Of a stretch of DNA of 8,254 nucleotides, positions 1-6,540 are shown piece after piece (within the stretch, counting starts at the first letter, position 1; each line of letters opens with the position of its first letter). A program made the position numbers and the translations under genes. The stretch is from an uncultured Bacilli bacterium. GTDB taxonomy: Bacteria; Bacillota_I; Bacilli_A; RF39; UBA660. The stretch covers positions 1 through 8,254 of the forward strand of contig CAKPLX010000047.1 of the NCBI GenBank assembly GCA_934167785.1, written 5' to 3'. A model generated the notes under the pieces. The model was not told where the DNA came from. It made no database searches and saw only the letters and a list, made by a program, of their open reading frames with translations.

Positions 1-33
1 AAATACTTAAAAATAACTCTCCTTCTTATTTAT

Positions 34-39
34 ATTATA
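34..39 (-). promoter_or_regulatory. Possible -10 box for a gene beyond the window
   Basis: TATAAT occurs on the minus strand just after the terminator, followed by a purine-rich GAAGGAG at 24-18. The -35 region is poor (TTACTT at 17 bases). No start codon lies at a usable distance from GAAGGAG inside the window, so it may mark the leader of a downstream gene or be chance. Confidence 0.2.
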
Positions 40-43
40 ACTA

Positions 44-84
44 ATAAATAAAAAGAAAGTAAAGCAAATATCAGTTGCTTTACT
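44..84 (-). terminator. Rho-independent terminator of the cluster
   Basis: On the minus strand a perfect 10-base stem (AGTAAAGCAA, 84-75, pairing with TTGCTTTACT, 67-58) encloses a 7-base loop and is followed by a T-rich run (57-44: TTTCTTTTTATTTA). The stem is more G-C rich than its surroundings. It is oriented to stop transcripts coming from the glycosyltransferase genes and lies about 250 bases after the last stop codon. On the plus strand the stem is followed by CTAAATTTG, a much weaker tail, so it is mainly a minus-strand terminator. Confidence 0.8.
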
Positions 85-336
85 CTAAATTTGTCAATCA
101 ATTTAATTAAATATAAACCTATTATATTATTCAATTAAATTTTCTTAAATTATTTTTAAATATACCATATTTTTTTATTATTTAAGATAAATAATACATC
201 ATTAAATTTTTTCAATATAACATTACTTATACAAATTATAAAATCAAAAATATCTATAACATTGACAACAGATGCCTTATTATTTCTCGACCAAATATAT
301 TTATCATCAATAGTATATTAACTACTTATCAATGAT
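85..336. other. AT-rich stretch with no recognisable gene
   Basis: This 252-base region lies between the last glycosyltransferase stop and the terminator. It holds a minus-strand frame without stops at 156-317 (53 codons, no usable start near its beginning), a perfect ATTTAATTAAAT palindrome at 101-112, and isolated TTGACA-like hexamers without a good -10 box. I see no RNA gene or complete ORF in it. Confidence 0.6.
156..317 (-). pseudogene. Possible gene remnant without a start codon
   Basis: A minus-strand frame stays open for 53 codons and ends in TAA at 156. It includes two TGG codons and some less AT-biased codons (TCG, GCA, GTC, ATC). No ATG or GTG occurs in frame, and the only TTG would leave about 19 residues. 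It does not look like any of the neighbouring proteins. It may be the eroded end of a former cluster gene, or a chance open frame; chance is quite possible. Confidence 0.2.
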
Positions 337-1308
337 TTACTCAACTCTTATCTTTCCTTTTTTTAAAAAATCAATAAGTATTGACAAAAGTCTTAATTTA
401 TAACAAATTACAAAAACATTCACAATAAAATTAATTTTTAAAGTTTCATATTTTAAATATCTAGTTTTAAATCTTAAATTCATCTTTTTTAGTACATACC
501 GATACCAATTTATATTATTTTTAAATTTTTTTACCAAAACGGCTGTAGAAAAATCATCAAGAGCAAGCAATACATCTAAAACAATAGACTTAAGATAAAA
601 GTATGATAATAACTGCTTATCAAAAAAATTATAATCTATTTCTTTATCAATACATTTTAATACATCTGTTATACTATTACTATTTTTTGCATTTAAAGTA
701 TGAGTAACAGATTCTGGATTTTTTAGTCGACAATATCCAGAAGATGCAGAAATACTAATTTTATTCGTTTTAGAATAGCATTCTAATAAAAAATAAGCAT
801 CTTCACTAATTTTAAACTTTTTAAATAAAATATCATTATCTAAAATCAAACTAGATAAAAACATCTTTCCACCAATAGAGCAATATTTAAATTTAGTCCA
901 TGGATTATCTTGAATATTTTCAGTAAAAAGTAAAGAACCATTAATATCATAACTCTTAAACCCAGAAATAACTATATCATTTTTAGAAATATCTTCATAT
1001 AATTTAACCAAATAATCCAACTCAATCCAATCATCACTATCAAGAAAAAATATATATTTTCCAGAAACATGTTTTATTCCCAAATTTCTAGCAGCTCCTA
1101 CCCCTTTATTAGTTTGTGAAAAAACTTTTATTATCTTAGGATATTGTTTTTCATATTTTTGTAAAATTTTCAATGAATTATCTTTTGAACCATCATTTAC
1201 TAAAATAAGTTCAACATCTTTATAAGTTTGATTGATAACACTTTCTATACATTTATCTATAAACTTTTCAGCATTATAAACTGGAACAATCACACTAATT
1301 TTGTCCAT
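337..1308 (-). CDS. Family 2 glycosyltransferase, second of a tandem pair (last gene of the cluster)
   Basis: This 323-residue GT2 enzyme has ISVIVPVYNAEKF (4-16), LVNDGSKD (36-43), AARNLG (72-77) and LDSDDWIE (89-96), then KISEDAYFLL (166-175) as the likely catalytic or acceptor motif. The C-terminus (LKINFIVNVFVICYKLRLLS) is amphipathic and basic, resembling the tail of its upstream paralogue. The first ~100 residues match that paralogue closely, while the middle and C-terminal halves diverge, as expected for enzymes with different donors or acceptors. The ATG at 1308 is preferred because TAGG lies 7-8 bases upstream and the preceding stop is only 4 bases away; the GTG at 1347 would overlap the upstream gene by 35 bases. 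It is the last recognisable gene before the terminator at 58-84. Confidence 0.9.
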   Translation of the reverse strand: MDKISVIVPVYNAEKFIDKCIESVINQTYKDVELILVNDGSKDNSLKILQKYEKQYPKIIKVFSQTNKGVGAARNLGIKHVSGKYIFFLDSDDWIELDYLVKLYEDISKNDIVISGFKSYDINGSLLFTENIQDNPWTKFKYCSIGGKMFLSSLILDNDILFKKFKISEDAYFLLECYSKTNKISISASSGYCRLKNPESVTHTLNAKNSNSITDVLKCIDKEIDYNFFDKQLLSYFYLKSIVLDVLLALDDFSTAVLVKKFKNNINWYRYVLKKMNLRFKTRYLKYETLKINFIVNVFVICYKLRLLSILIDFLKKGKIRVE

Positions 1309-1312
1309 AAAA

Positions 1313-2272
1313 TTACCTACCCTTACAATATATTTTAGAAAATACACCTATTAGCCTAATATTACTTATGAACACAAAAATATTAATAATTAAACGATAC
1401 TTAAAAGGTTCTCCTTTAGGAGAAAATATAGATAAATACTTATTCTTTTTATAATTTGGAATATTCTTCTCCAACCAACCAAATAACTTATGATATTCTA
1501 ATACAAAACTTTTTGATGTAGCAATTTTACCAGAATAAAGCAAATACCAAATAATATAACGAATTACATAATATTGATTTAATTCTAAATTATAACTTTC
1601 TTTAACATTAATTAAATTTAATAACTCAATAATTTTAATTTCTTTCTTAAACCCTTTATGTGCAGTATTAGAGATAGAATTTGAATTATAAAAATAATAA
1701 TATCCAGAATAATCAATTACTTCAATTTTATTTGTAATATTATAAATCATCAAATTAAAATAGACATCTTCACTACTATTAGTATTTAAAAAAGAAATAT
1801 TATTTTTTTCTAAAAAACTTTTTCTTATTATTCTACAATAAGGACCAGTAACAATATATTTAGAAAACTCTTCATTTTTTAATTTTAATACAAATTTAAC
1901 TTTTCCATCAACAACTCGTTTATATCCACCAACTACAACATCATAATTACAATTTTTTATTTTATTATAATAAGTTTCTACATAATCTGAATCAATATAA
2001 TCATCTGAATCAATAAACATAACATAACTTCCTTTAGAAATTGAAATACCAAAATTTCTAGCCACAGCAGGACCTTGATTTTTTTGAGTAAAAATTCTTA
2101 CCCTCTTATCTACTCGATATTTTTCAATAATTTCTAATGATTTATCTTTCGAACCATCATTTATCAAAATTAACTCAAAATCTTTAAATGTTTGACTCAG
2201 TATACTATCAATACATCGATTAATAAATTTTTCAACATTATAAACAGGAACAATTATACTAACTTTTACCAT
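1313..2272 (-). CDS. Family 2 glycosyltransferase, first of a tandem pair
   Basis: This 319-residue inverting GT2 enzyme has a GT-A domain in its first ~200 residues: VSIIVPVYNVEKF (4-16), LINDGSKD (36-43), VARNFG (70-75) and the donor/metal site FIDSDDYID (86-94). The likely acceptor-side acidic motif is SSEDVYFNL (166-174). The C-terminal third is rich in Lys, Ile and Tyr and ends with an amphipathic or weakly hydrophobic stretch (IINIFVFISNIRLIGVFSKI), a common membrane-binding tail in capsule and EPS GT2 enzymes. It is paralogous to the next gene, with the same motif spacing. Donor and linkage are not predictable. The start at 2272 follows GAGG. It ends with TAA, and the next gene starts after 4 bases, with that gene's ribosome-binding site lying just before this stop. 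Confidence 0.9.
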   Translation of the reverse strand: MVKVSIIVPVYNVEKFINRCIDSILSQTFKDFELILINDGSKDKSLEIIEKYRVDKRVRIFTQKNQGPAVARNFGISISKGSYVMFIDSDDYIDSDYVETYYNKIKNCNYDVVVGGYKRVVDGKVKFVLKLKNEEFSKYIVTGPYCRIIRKSFLEKNNISFLNTNSSEDVYFNLMIYNITNKIEVIDYSGYYYFYNSNSISNTAHKGFKKEIKIIELLNLINVKESYNLELNQYYVIRYIIWYLLYSGKIATSKSFVLEYHKLFGWLEKNIPNYKKNKYLSIFSPKGEPFKYRLIINIFVFISNIRLIGVFSKIYCKGR

Positions 2273-2278
2273 TAAAAA

Positions 2279-2282
2279 CCTC
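2279..2282 (-). promoter_or_regulatory. Ribosome-binding site for the GT2 gene starting at 2272
   Basis: GAGG lies 6 bases before the ATG at 2272. The longer in-frame GTG at 2284 overlaps this site and is therefore rejected as the start. Confidence 0.6.
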
Positions 2283-2292
2283 ACATTTACTT

Positions 2293-2322
2293 ATTATACA
2301 TATAACAAAACTTAAATGTTAA
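2293..2322 (-). promoter_or_regulatory. Candidate internal promoter before the tandem GT2 pair
   Basis: TTAACA (2322-2317, five of six matches to TTGACA) is followed after 18 bases by TATAAT (2298-2293). The expected transcript start near 2286 leaves a leader of about 14 bases containing GAGG. It fits the 60-base gap well, but chance matches are common at this base composition. Confidence 0.4.
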
Positions 2323-2336
2323 TAATTTTTTATTAA
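2319..2336. repeat. Small AT inverted repeat at the gene end
   Basis: TTAATAA and TTATTAA are perfect complements separated by four bases. The repeat overlaps the TAA stop of the GT2 gene above and partly covers the -35 box of the candidate promoter below. With only A-T pairs it would be a weak hairpin; its function is uncertain. Confidence 0.35.
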
Positions 2337-3121
2337 TCAATTTGATTAGACTTCTCACTATTTTTATATACATTAGTAAATAATCTAGCAATTCCTTTAG
2401 GCCAAAATTTACAATAAATAGAATAATCTTCTTTCGTTCTTATTCCATTCTTTATAATATCAGTAGTAGTTGATTCTAAAGAAATTCTATGCCCCATAAG
2501 TATTTTTTTATCATAAATAAATCTTCCCTTTAATCTACTCAATTTTTCCCAAGCAAACCAATCAACATTACACTGATAATCAGATGTAAATATTTCTTTA
2601 GGACACCTTTTCACAACAAAAGTAACTGCAGGACAGCAAATTCCATTGCCAAACCTTATTCCCCATCTCTTTATAAATTTAAATTTAGAAATCTTATGAC
2701 ATCTTAAAGGAAATAACAAAATTCTCTTTATTCTTAAATTAGTATTACCACTTACTTTCTCTTCTTTTCTAATCTCATAATAATCAGAAAACAAAATATT
2801 AGCATCAGGATATTTCAAATATAAATCCACCATTCTTTTAGAATAATTTGAATCATAAATATCATCTTGATGAGCAACCGTTACAAGTTCCGTTTTACCA
2901 GTATGAATAGCAAAATCAAAATCTCCCCCAATATTAGTATGCTTACCAACAACAACATCTACTTTATATTTCTTAGCCAAATTTCTAATATATTCATTAT
3001 CAGTAGTAGTAGCAATCACTACTTTACTCTTATATTCCTGATTGCTTACTGATTTCAAACATTCTTCTAAATAAGGACTCTCTTTATAAGCAAGCACTAC
3101 AAACGTATGTAAAGTTTTCAA
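2333..3121 (-). CDS. Family 2 glycosyltransferase, AHQDD subtype
   Basis: This 262-residue GT-A protein starts with HTFVVLAYKESPYLEECLKS (5-24), the GT2 first strand and helix. The usual NDGS is replaced by ATTTDN (37-42), as in a distinct clade of polysaccharide GT2 enzymes. The DxD-type donor site is AHQDDIYD (83-90), followed by ILFSDYYEI (109-117). A cysteine-containing GICCPAVTFVV stretch lies at 160-170, and NVDWFAWEKL (185-194) probably belongs to the acceptor/catalytic half. It has no clear membrane segment. The start is TTG at 3121, overlapping the GT8 TGA by four bases and preceded by AGGGAGG. The tight coupling suggests it acts next to the GT8 enzyme in repeat-unit assembly; sugar and linkage are unknown. 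The stop is TAA, and a 60-base gap follows. Confidence 0.87.
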   Translation of the reverse strand: MKTLHTFVVLAYKESPYLEECLKSVSNQEYKSKVVIATTTDNEYIRNLAKKYKVDVVVGKHTNIGGDFDFAIHTGKTELVTVAHQDDIYDSNYSKRMVDLYLKYPDANILFSDYYEIRKEEKVSGNTNLRIKRILLFPLRCHKISKFKFIKRWGIRFGNGICCPAVTFVVKRCPKEIFTSDYQCNVDWFAWEKLSRLKGRFIYDKKILMGHRISLESTTTDIIKNGIRTKEDYSIYCKFWPKGIARLFTNVYKNSEKSNQID

Positions 3122-4113
3122 CTTTTTGCCTCCCTTTTTATTTTTTTTGAACGGTGTTTCATAAATTTAGGAATTAAAGCATTGATAATATGATATCTTA
3201 AATTAGGAAAAGGTTTAGTAACAACATTAAAAATTGTCCAACAAATAAAGTAAAATTTCCACCCATTTTCCATATTCATTCCCTTCCAAGGAGTCATATC
3301 AAGATATTTCAAGTAATCATCTCTATATCTATGATGATTTCCAATTCTCCAAGGTCTTTCTTCTCCTAAATAATGAATAATACAAGGGTTCTTAACAGCA
3401 TCTAAATAAACATCCTTTTCTATATAAGGTACATCATCCATTAATTTTTTCATAAATGAATAAGGATATTGATAAAATATATTATAAAAATTATATTTAG
3501 GACTAACAGTTAATATTTCATCCTTCATTGAAGCATTTATAGCATCTTGATCATTAGCAAATAATTTCCCATCATGTTCCCGATAATAATCTATAATAAT
3601 TTTAGACGCATTTATTTTACGAAACCTCTCTAAATTCATTAAAATAACACCAGCGTTATAGTATGGATACTTTTCAAGTCCCAAATCACATTTTCTTTTT
3701 CTATCAACTGTAGGTTCAATACTCATTGCAAAAGTTTTATCATTTAATTTAGTATTCCATAATTCCTCTAAACATCCTCTAACAATAGTATCACCATCTA
3801 AATATAATATTTTATTAATATTTTTAGGAATCAATTGATCAACCAATAATCTTGCCAATACAATAGGATTCCAACCAAAAGTATCAAAATCAAAATCAAA
3901 ATATTCATCTAAACTCTTTAATTCAATAATTTCAATATTCCTTTTATATTTAGAAACTAATTTTTTTAATAATTTCTTATTTTTTTCTTTGATTCCGTAA
4001 GAAATAAGAAAAAAAGTAATTTCTTTTATTGAACGATTATTTTCACAAACAGAAACAATTCCCGCTCCAACTTGAGGTACAAATCCATCATTTAACGTAT
4101 ACATAATATTCAT
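3118..4113 (-). CDS. Family 8 glycosyltransferase (GT8)
   Basis: This 331-residue protein starts with MNIMYTLNDGFVPQVGAG, the N-terminal nucleotide-binding strand of bacterial GT8 enzymes. It contains the DxD metal/donor site in LYLDGDTIV (103-111), YYNAGVILMNL (151-161), NDQDAIN (187-193) and the C-terminal HYLGEERPW (247-255), which stands where LgtC-type enzymes have H-x-x-G-x-x-K-P-W. The tail is basic (KHRSKKIKREAKS), which suits peripheral attachment to the inner membrane. GT8 enzymes are retaining and often transfer galactose or glucose from UDP-sugars; the actual donor is not readable here. Its TGA stop overlaps the TTG start of the next gene (TTGA). It lies between the flippase and three GT2 genes, so it probably adds one sugar of the repeat unit in the cytoplasm. 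Starting at 4113 gives the standard family N-terminus. Confidence 0.92.
   Translation of the reverse strand: MNIMYTLNDGFVPQVGAGIVSVCENNRSIKEITFFLISYGIKEKNKKLLKKLVSKYKRNIEIIELKSLDEYFDFDFDTFGWNPIVLARLLVDQLIPKNINKILYLDGDTIVRGCLEELWNTKLNDKTFAMSIEPTVDRKRKCDLGLEKYPYYNAGVILMNLERFRKINASKIIIDYYREHDGKLFANDQDAINASMKDEILTVSPKYNFYNIFYQYPYSFMKKLMDDVPYIEKDVYLDAVKNPCIIHYLGEERPWRIGNHHRYRDDYLKYLDMTPWKGMNMENGWKFYFICWTIFNVVTKPFPNLRYHIINALIPKFMKHRSKKIKREAKS
3129..3135 (-). promoter_or_regulatory. Strong ribosome-binding site for a TTG start
   Basis: AGGGAGG, a near-full complement to the 16S rRNA tail, lies 7 bases before the TTG at 3121. It sits inside the last codons of the GT8 gene and supports a genuine TTG start. 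Confidence 0.8.
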
Positions 4114-4122
4114 TTCATTCAT

Positions 4123-4128
4123 TCCTTT
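4123..4128 (-). promoter_or_regulatory. Ribosome-binding site that sets the GT8 start
   Basis: AAAGGA lies 9 bases before the ATG at 4113. The in-frame ATG at 4122 directly abuts the site, and the in-frame TTG at 4167 has no such site, so both are unlikely starts. Confidence 0.7.
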
Positions 4129-4170
4129 CAAATTCAAATAAATTTCATTTTTTAATAAATTAAACAAAAC

Positions 4171-4195
4171 TATAATATATTAAATATATATTATA
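4171..4195. repeat. AT-only inverted repeat over the candidate promoter -10 and start site
   Basis: Perfect 10-base arms (TATAATATAT and its complement) flank a 5-base centre. One arm contains the candidate -10 box and the rest spans the expected transcription start. It could be an operator, or only low-complexity AT sequence. It has no G-C pair and no following U-tract, so it is not a good terminator. Confidence 0.5.
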
Positions 4196-4218
4196 AACAA
4201 AAATAACACCATTAACAA
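4190..4218 (-). promoter_or_regulatory. Candidate internal promoter before the GT8 gene
   Basis: On the minus strand TTGTTA (4218-4213, four of six matches to TTGACA) is followed after 17 bases by a perfect TATAAT (4195-4190). Transcription would start near 4183, about 70 bases before the GT8 start. It lies in one of the two larger gaps of the cluster. AT-rich DNA yields such matches by chance, so this remains a candidate. Confidence 0.4.
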
Positions 4219-4220
4219 TC

Positions 4221-5459
4221 TTACAAATCTTTGCCTTTTTTATTTTTTTCCAATACATGTATAACATAAAGAAAATAAATAATATACATTAAACACAAAA
4301 AAGTCATTGTAATAAAATAAGATAGACAAGCACCCATAACAGTAAATCTTCGTACAAGAATTTTAGAAATTATTGTAACAAACATGCTAGAAATTCCATA
4401 AAACAACAATTGTGAAGAATTTTTCCTTAAAGCTATTAAAACACTCGAAATAACAAAAATAATACCATATATTGTCGCACCTAAAATAATAATCATTAAA
4501 TGAAGTAAATATTTTTTTAAAGAAATACCATAAATCAATTGTAAGAATGAAATACCAACTAAATAACAAAATATTTCTCCTAAAATTCCTACTAATACAA
4601 CTCCAAAAATTATATTAAAAGTTAATTTTTTTAATGCTGCATATTTATTTTTTACAACAATATCCGTAACTTTTGGTAAAAGAGGTTGAACAATAAATTG
4701 ACTACATAAAATTAAAACCATAGCTGGCATAGAAATAATCCCATAAATAGTTTGAGAACTACTACTTAAAAAATCATCAATTGCATACTTTGGTGCATTT
4801 AAAAGATATTGATTCAAAAATGTAAATCCAAAAACAGAAAAGCCACTTTTAAAAATAATTTTAACATTTTCTTTGTTTACTTTCTGTCTTTTATAAAAAT
4901 TATGATAATTTTTATCATCATAAATAATCAAAATAAACAAATTTACTAAAATTAATCCAATAATAGAAAACAAAAAACTTTTTGTGATTACATCAATAAT
5001 AGAAAAAATTAATATTCCAATTATTCCTTTCAAAAATAATGAAATACCAACTTTATATAACTCTCCATTTTTTTGAATGATTCCATAAAAACACTCTCCA
5101 ATTGATTCAACAAGTCGAAAAATAACCAATAAAAATATAGCTAATACTTTCATTTTAGAATAATCTTTAAATAACAAATAAACCAATAAACATAAAATCA
5201 TCATTATACTGGTTAAATATCTATGATATATAAAATCACTATCCGTTATACAATCATCAGTATTTGTGACTTGAAACGTTCTTCCAGAATAATTAGAAAT
5301 AACTTGAAATAAACAAGCAAGAGAAAATGCAAAAGTAAATATCCCTGCCTCATCTACTCCATTAATTCTAGTAACAATTATCATAAAAAACAAAGAAGTT
5401 ACTGAATTAACTAAAGACCCAATCATATTCCAAGCAAAATTTTTTTTCATATTACTCAT
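4221..5459 (-). CDS. Wzx-type polysaccharide flippase (MOP/PST family)
   Basis: This 412-residue, almost wholly hydrophobic protein has roughly twelve membrane segments. The N-terminal region has the MKKNFAWNMIGSLVNS amphipathic start and a first helix ending in IVTRINGVDEAGIFTFAFSL, a pattern typical of Wzx/RfbX and related MOP-superfamily exporters, where a helix is followed by a G-x-x-x-x-G-x-F/Y turn. The family moves undecaprenyl-diphosphate-linked repeat units across the cytoplasmic membrane. The C-terminus is short and basic (LEKNKKGKDL). The ATG at 5459 overlaps the DUF2304 stop in ATGAGTAA, which implies coupling. Starts at 5477 and 5450 are also in frame. After its TAA there is a 107-base gap before the GT8 gene. 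Assignment to the family is firm; the exact substrate is unknown. Confidence 0.88.
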   Translation of the reverse strand: MSNMKKNFAWNMIGSLVNSVTSLFFMIIVTRINGVDEAGIFTFAFSLACLFQVISNYSGRTFQVTNTDDCITDSDFIYHRYLTSIMMILCLLVYLLFKDYSKMKVLAIFLLVIFRLVESIGECFYGIIQKNGELYKVGISLFLKGIIGILIFSIIDVITKSFLFSIIGLILVNLFILIIYDDKNYHNFYKRQKVNKENVKIIFKSGFSVFGFTFLNQYLLNAPKYAIDDFLSSSSQTIYGIISMPAMVLILCSQFIVQPLLPKVTDIVVKNKYAALKKLTFNIIFGVVLVGILGEIFCYLVGISFLQLIYGISLKKYLLHLMIIILGATIYGIIFVISSVLIALRKNSSQLLFYGISSMFVTIISKILVRRFTVMGACLSYFITMTFLCLMYIIYFLYVIHVLEKNKKGKDL

Positions 5460-5802
5460 TATTTTTTTCCCTATCATTCATTTTCAAAATAGAAATTTCT
5501 TGAATCAATAATCTAATCTTTTTATCTTGATTAGAATTAATAACAGTATTAGTTATATTAATTATTACTAGTACCGCTATTAATAATGATAAAATCATAT
5601 TTGAAGCAGTCTTGAACCCCAAAAAATTAGTAATTGTATCTAACAATCCAGGAATTAGCATACACAAAATAAACAATAAAAACATAAATATCCAAACAAG
5701 AGAATACTTAATATTAATTTTTTCATTTGCAACCAAGTGTATAATAAGAATAACAACAAAAATACTAAATAAACTAGCACATAGCATTAAATTAATACTC
5801 AT
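5452..5802 (-). CDS. Small DUF2304-family membrane protein (GacJ-like)
   Basis: This 116-residue protein has three predicted membrane segments (about 3-23, 33-53 and 69-87) and a hydrophilic C-terminal helix (89-116) ending in charged residues. DUF2304 hallmarks are the KYSLVW element at 32-37 starting TM2, the IPGLLD stretch near 50-55 followed by LGF, and LIQEISILK (99-107) after TM3. Length and layout match the family. The characterised relative GacJ of Streptococcus pyogenes binds the polyprenyl-phosphate GlcNAc synthase GacI and raises its activity. Here the gene directly follows and overlaps a GacI-like gene, so the same partner role is inferred. A part in flipping the lipid-linked sugar has also been considered for small proteins in such systems and cannot be excluded. 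It overlaps the flippase gene by 8 bases. Confidence 0.85.
   Translation of the reverse strand: MSINLMLCASLFSIFVVILIIHLVANEKINIKYSLVWIFMFLLFILCMLIPGLLDTITNFLGFKTASNMILSLLIAVLVIINITNTVINSNQDKKIRLLIQEISILKMNDREKNNE
5468..5472 (-). promoter_or_regulatory. Ribosome-binding site that sets the flippase start
   Basis: AGGGA lies 8 bases before the ATG at 5459. The longer in-frame start at 5477 has no such site, so 5459 is preferred. The site lies within the end of the DUF2304 gene. Confidence 0.6.
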
Positions 5803-6532
5803 TTTTCTTCACTCCTAACCCAAGAATCACAATAGATAAAATAACATTAACCATATAATATACATTCTTCCAAGCCTTAATACTAGATACCCCATTTTCT
5901 CTCTCATTCATACTAACAGGTATTTCTTCAACATTATATCCTAATCTTAATACTTCAGTAGTAGATACAGGTTCAGGATATTCAACAGGATAATTATCCA
6001 CAAACCTCTCAATTACTTTTTTGTTAGCAGCTCTAAAACCACTAGTAGTATCATAAATTTTTTTACCAGTTATTAATTTTATAAAGAAAGATATCAAAGT
6101 AATACCAATTCTTCTAGCTTTACTTGATTTAAAATTACTAGAACTTTTATCAATAAATCTAGAACCAATAACCATATCTGCTTTATTTTCTTTTATAGGT
6201 TTAATAATATCCTTTACATACCTTACATCATGTTGACCATCACCATCAAACTGAACAGCAACATCATAGTCATTTTCATAAGCATATTTATACCCTGTTT
6301 GTACTGCTCCACCAATGCCTAAATTATGAACTAAAGAAATATGAGGAATATTATTCTCTATACATATCTCTTCAGTCTTATCTTTAGAACCATCATTAAT
6401 TACAATAACATCATAATTTGTATTATGTTTTTTATTATAATCAATAATTTTTTTATAATTACTCAATACATTATCTTCCTCATTATACGAAGGAACAATC
6501 AATAGAATTTTCATTTCATAATCTTTTTTCAC
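5792..6532 (-). CDS. DPM1/GacI-like polyprenyl-phosphate glycosyltransferase (GT2)
   Basis: This protein of about 246 residues has the GT-A fold of family 2, DPM1-like clade. It begins with ILLIVPSYNEED (9-20), followed by INDGSKD (45-51), the metal/nucleotide site FDGDGQHD (95-102), VIGSRF (121-126) and TSGFRA (163-168). One hydrophobic segment lies near the C-terminus (about 226-241). Family members move a sugar from a nucleotide donor to a polyprenyl phosphate at the inner membrane face; which sugar cannot be read from the sequence. It sits between the GT-C gene (23 bases away) and DUF2304 (11-base overlap), as in GacL/GacI/GacJ-type loci. The GTG at 6532 is preferred because TAGGAG lies 8 bases upstream. 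The ATG at 6514, giving a MKILLIVPSYNEE start, is the alternative and fits the usual family N-terminus. The stop is TAA. Confidence 0.88.
   Translation of the reverse strand: MKKDYEMKILLIVPSYNEEDNVLSNYKKIIDYNKKHNTNYDVIVINDGSKDKTEEICIENNIPHISLVHNLGIGGAVQTGYKYAYENDYDVAVQFDGDGQHDVRYVKDIIKPIKENKADMVIGSRFIDKSSSNFKSSKARRIGITLISFFIKLITGKKIYDTTSGFRAANKKVIERFVDNYPVEYPEPVSTTEVLRLGYNVEEIPVSMNERENGVSSIKAWKNVYYMVNVILSIVILGLGVKKNEY
5812..5817 (-). promoter_or_regulatory. Ribosome-binding site of the DUF2304 gene, inside the upstream gene
   Basis: TAGGAG with a 9-base spacer precedes the ATG at 5802. It lies within the last codons of the upstream glycosyltransferase gene, so the two reading frames overlap by 11 bases and are probably translated together. 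Confidence 0.7.
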
Positions 6533-6540
6533 ATTAAACA

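Noticed and set aside
92..97. Perfect TTGACA on the minus strand near the terminator
   Set aside because: At 16-18 bases downstream there is no acceptable -10 box, and the sequence runs into the terminator hairpin.
264..269. TTGACA-like hexamer on the plus strand
   Set aside because: No -10 box at a suitable distance and no plus-strand gene follows.
1178..1200. Near-identical 20-odd-base repeat at 1178-1200, 2142-2164 and 6378-6400
   Set aside because: All three copies encode the NDGSKD motif and its flank in GT2 enzymes, so protein conservation explains them without a DNA repeat.
2867..3052. Plus-strand open frame of 61 codons
   Set aside because: It lies wholly inside the AHQDD-type GT2 gene on the other strand, has no ribosome-binding site evidence, and reads as low-complexity antisense sequence.
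4387..4569. Minus-strand 60-codon frame inside the flippase gene
   Set aside because: It overlaps a membrane-protein gene in another frame, and its Phe/Tyr-rich product follows from the T-rich codons of the real gene.
5612..5818. Plus-strand open frame of 68 codons across the DUF2304 gene
   Set aside because: It is antisense to a well-supported DUF2304 gene, shows no family features and no ribosome site; a shadow frame.
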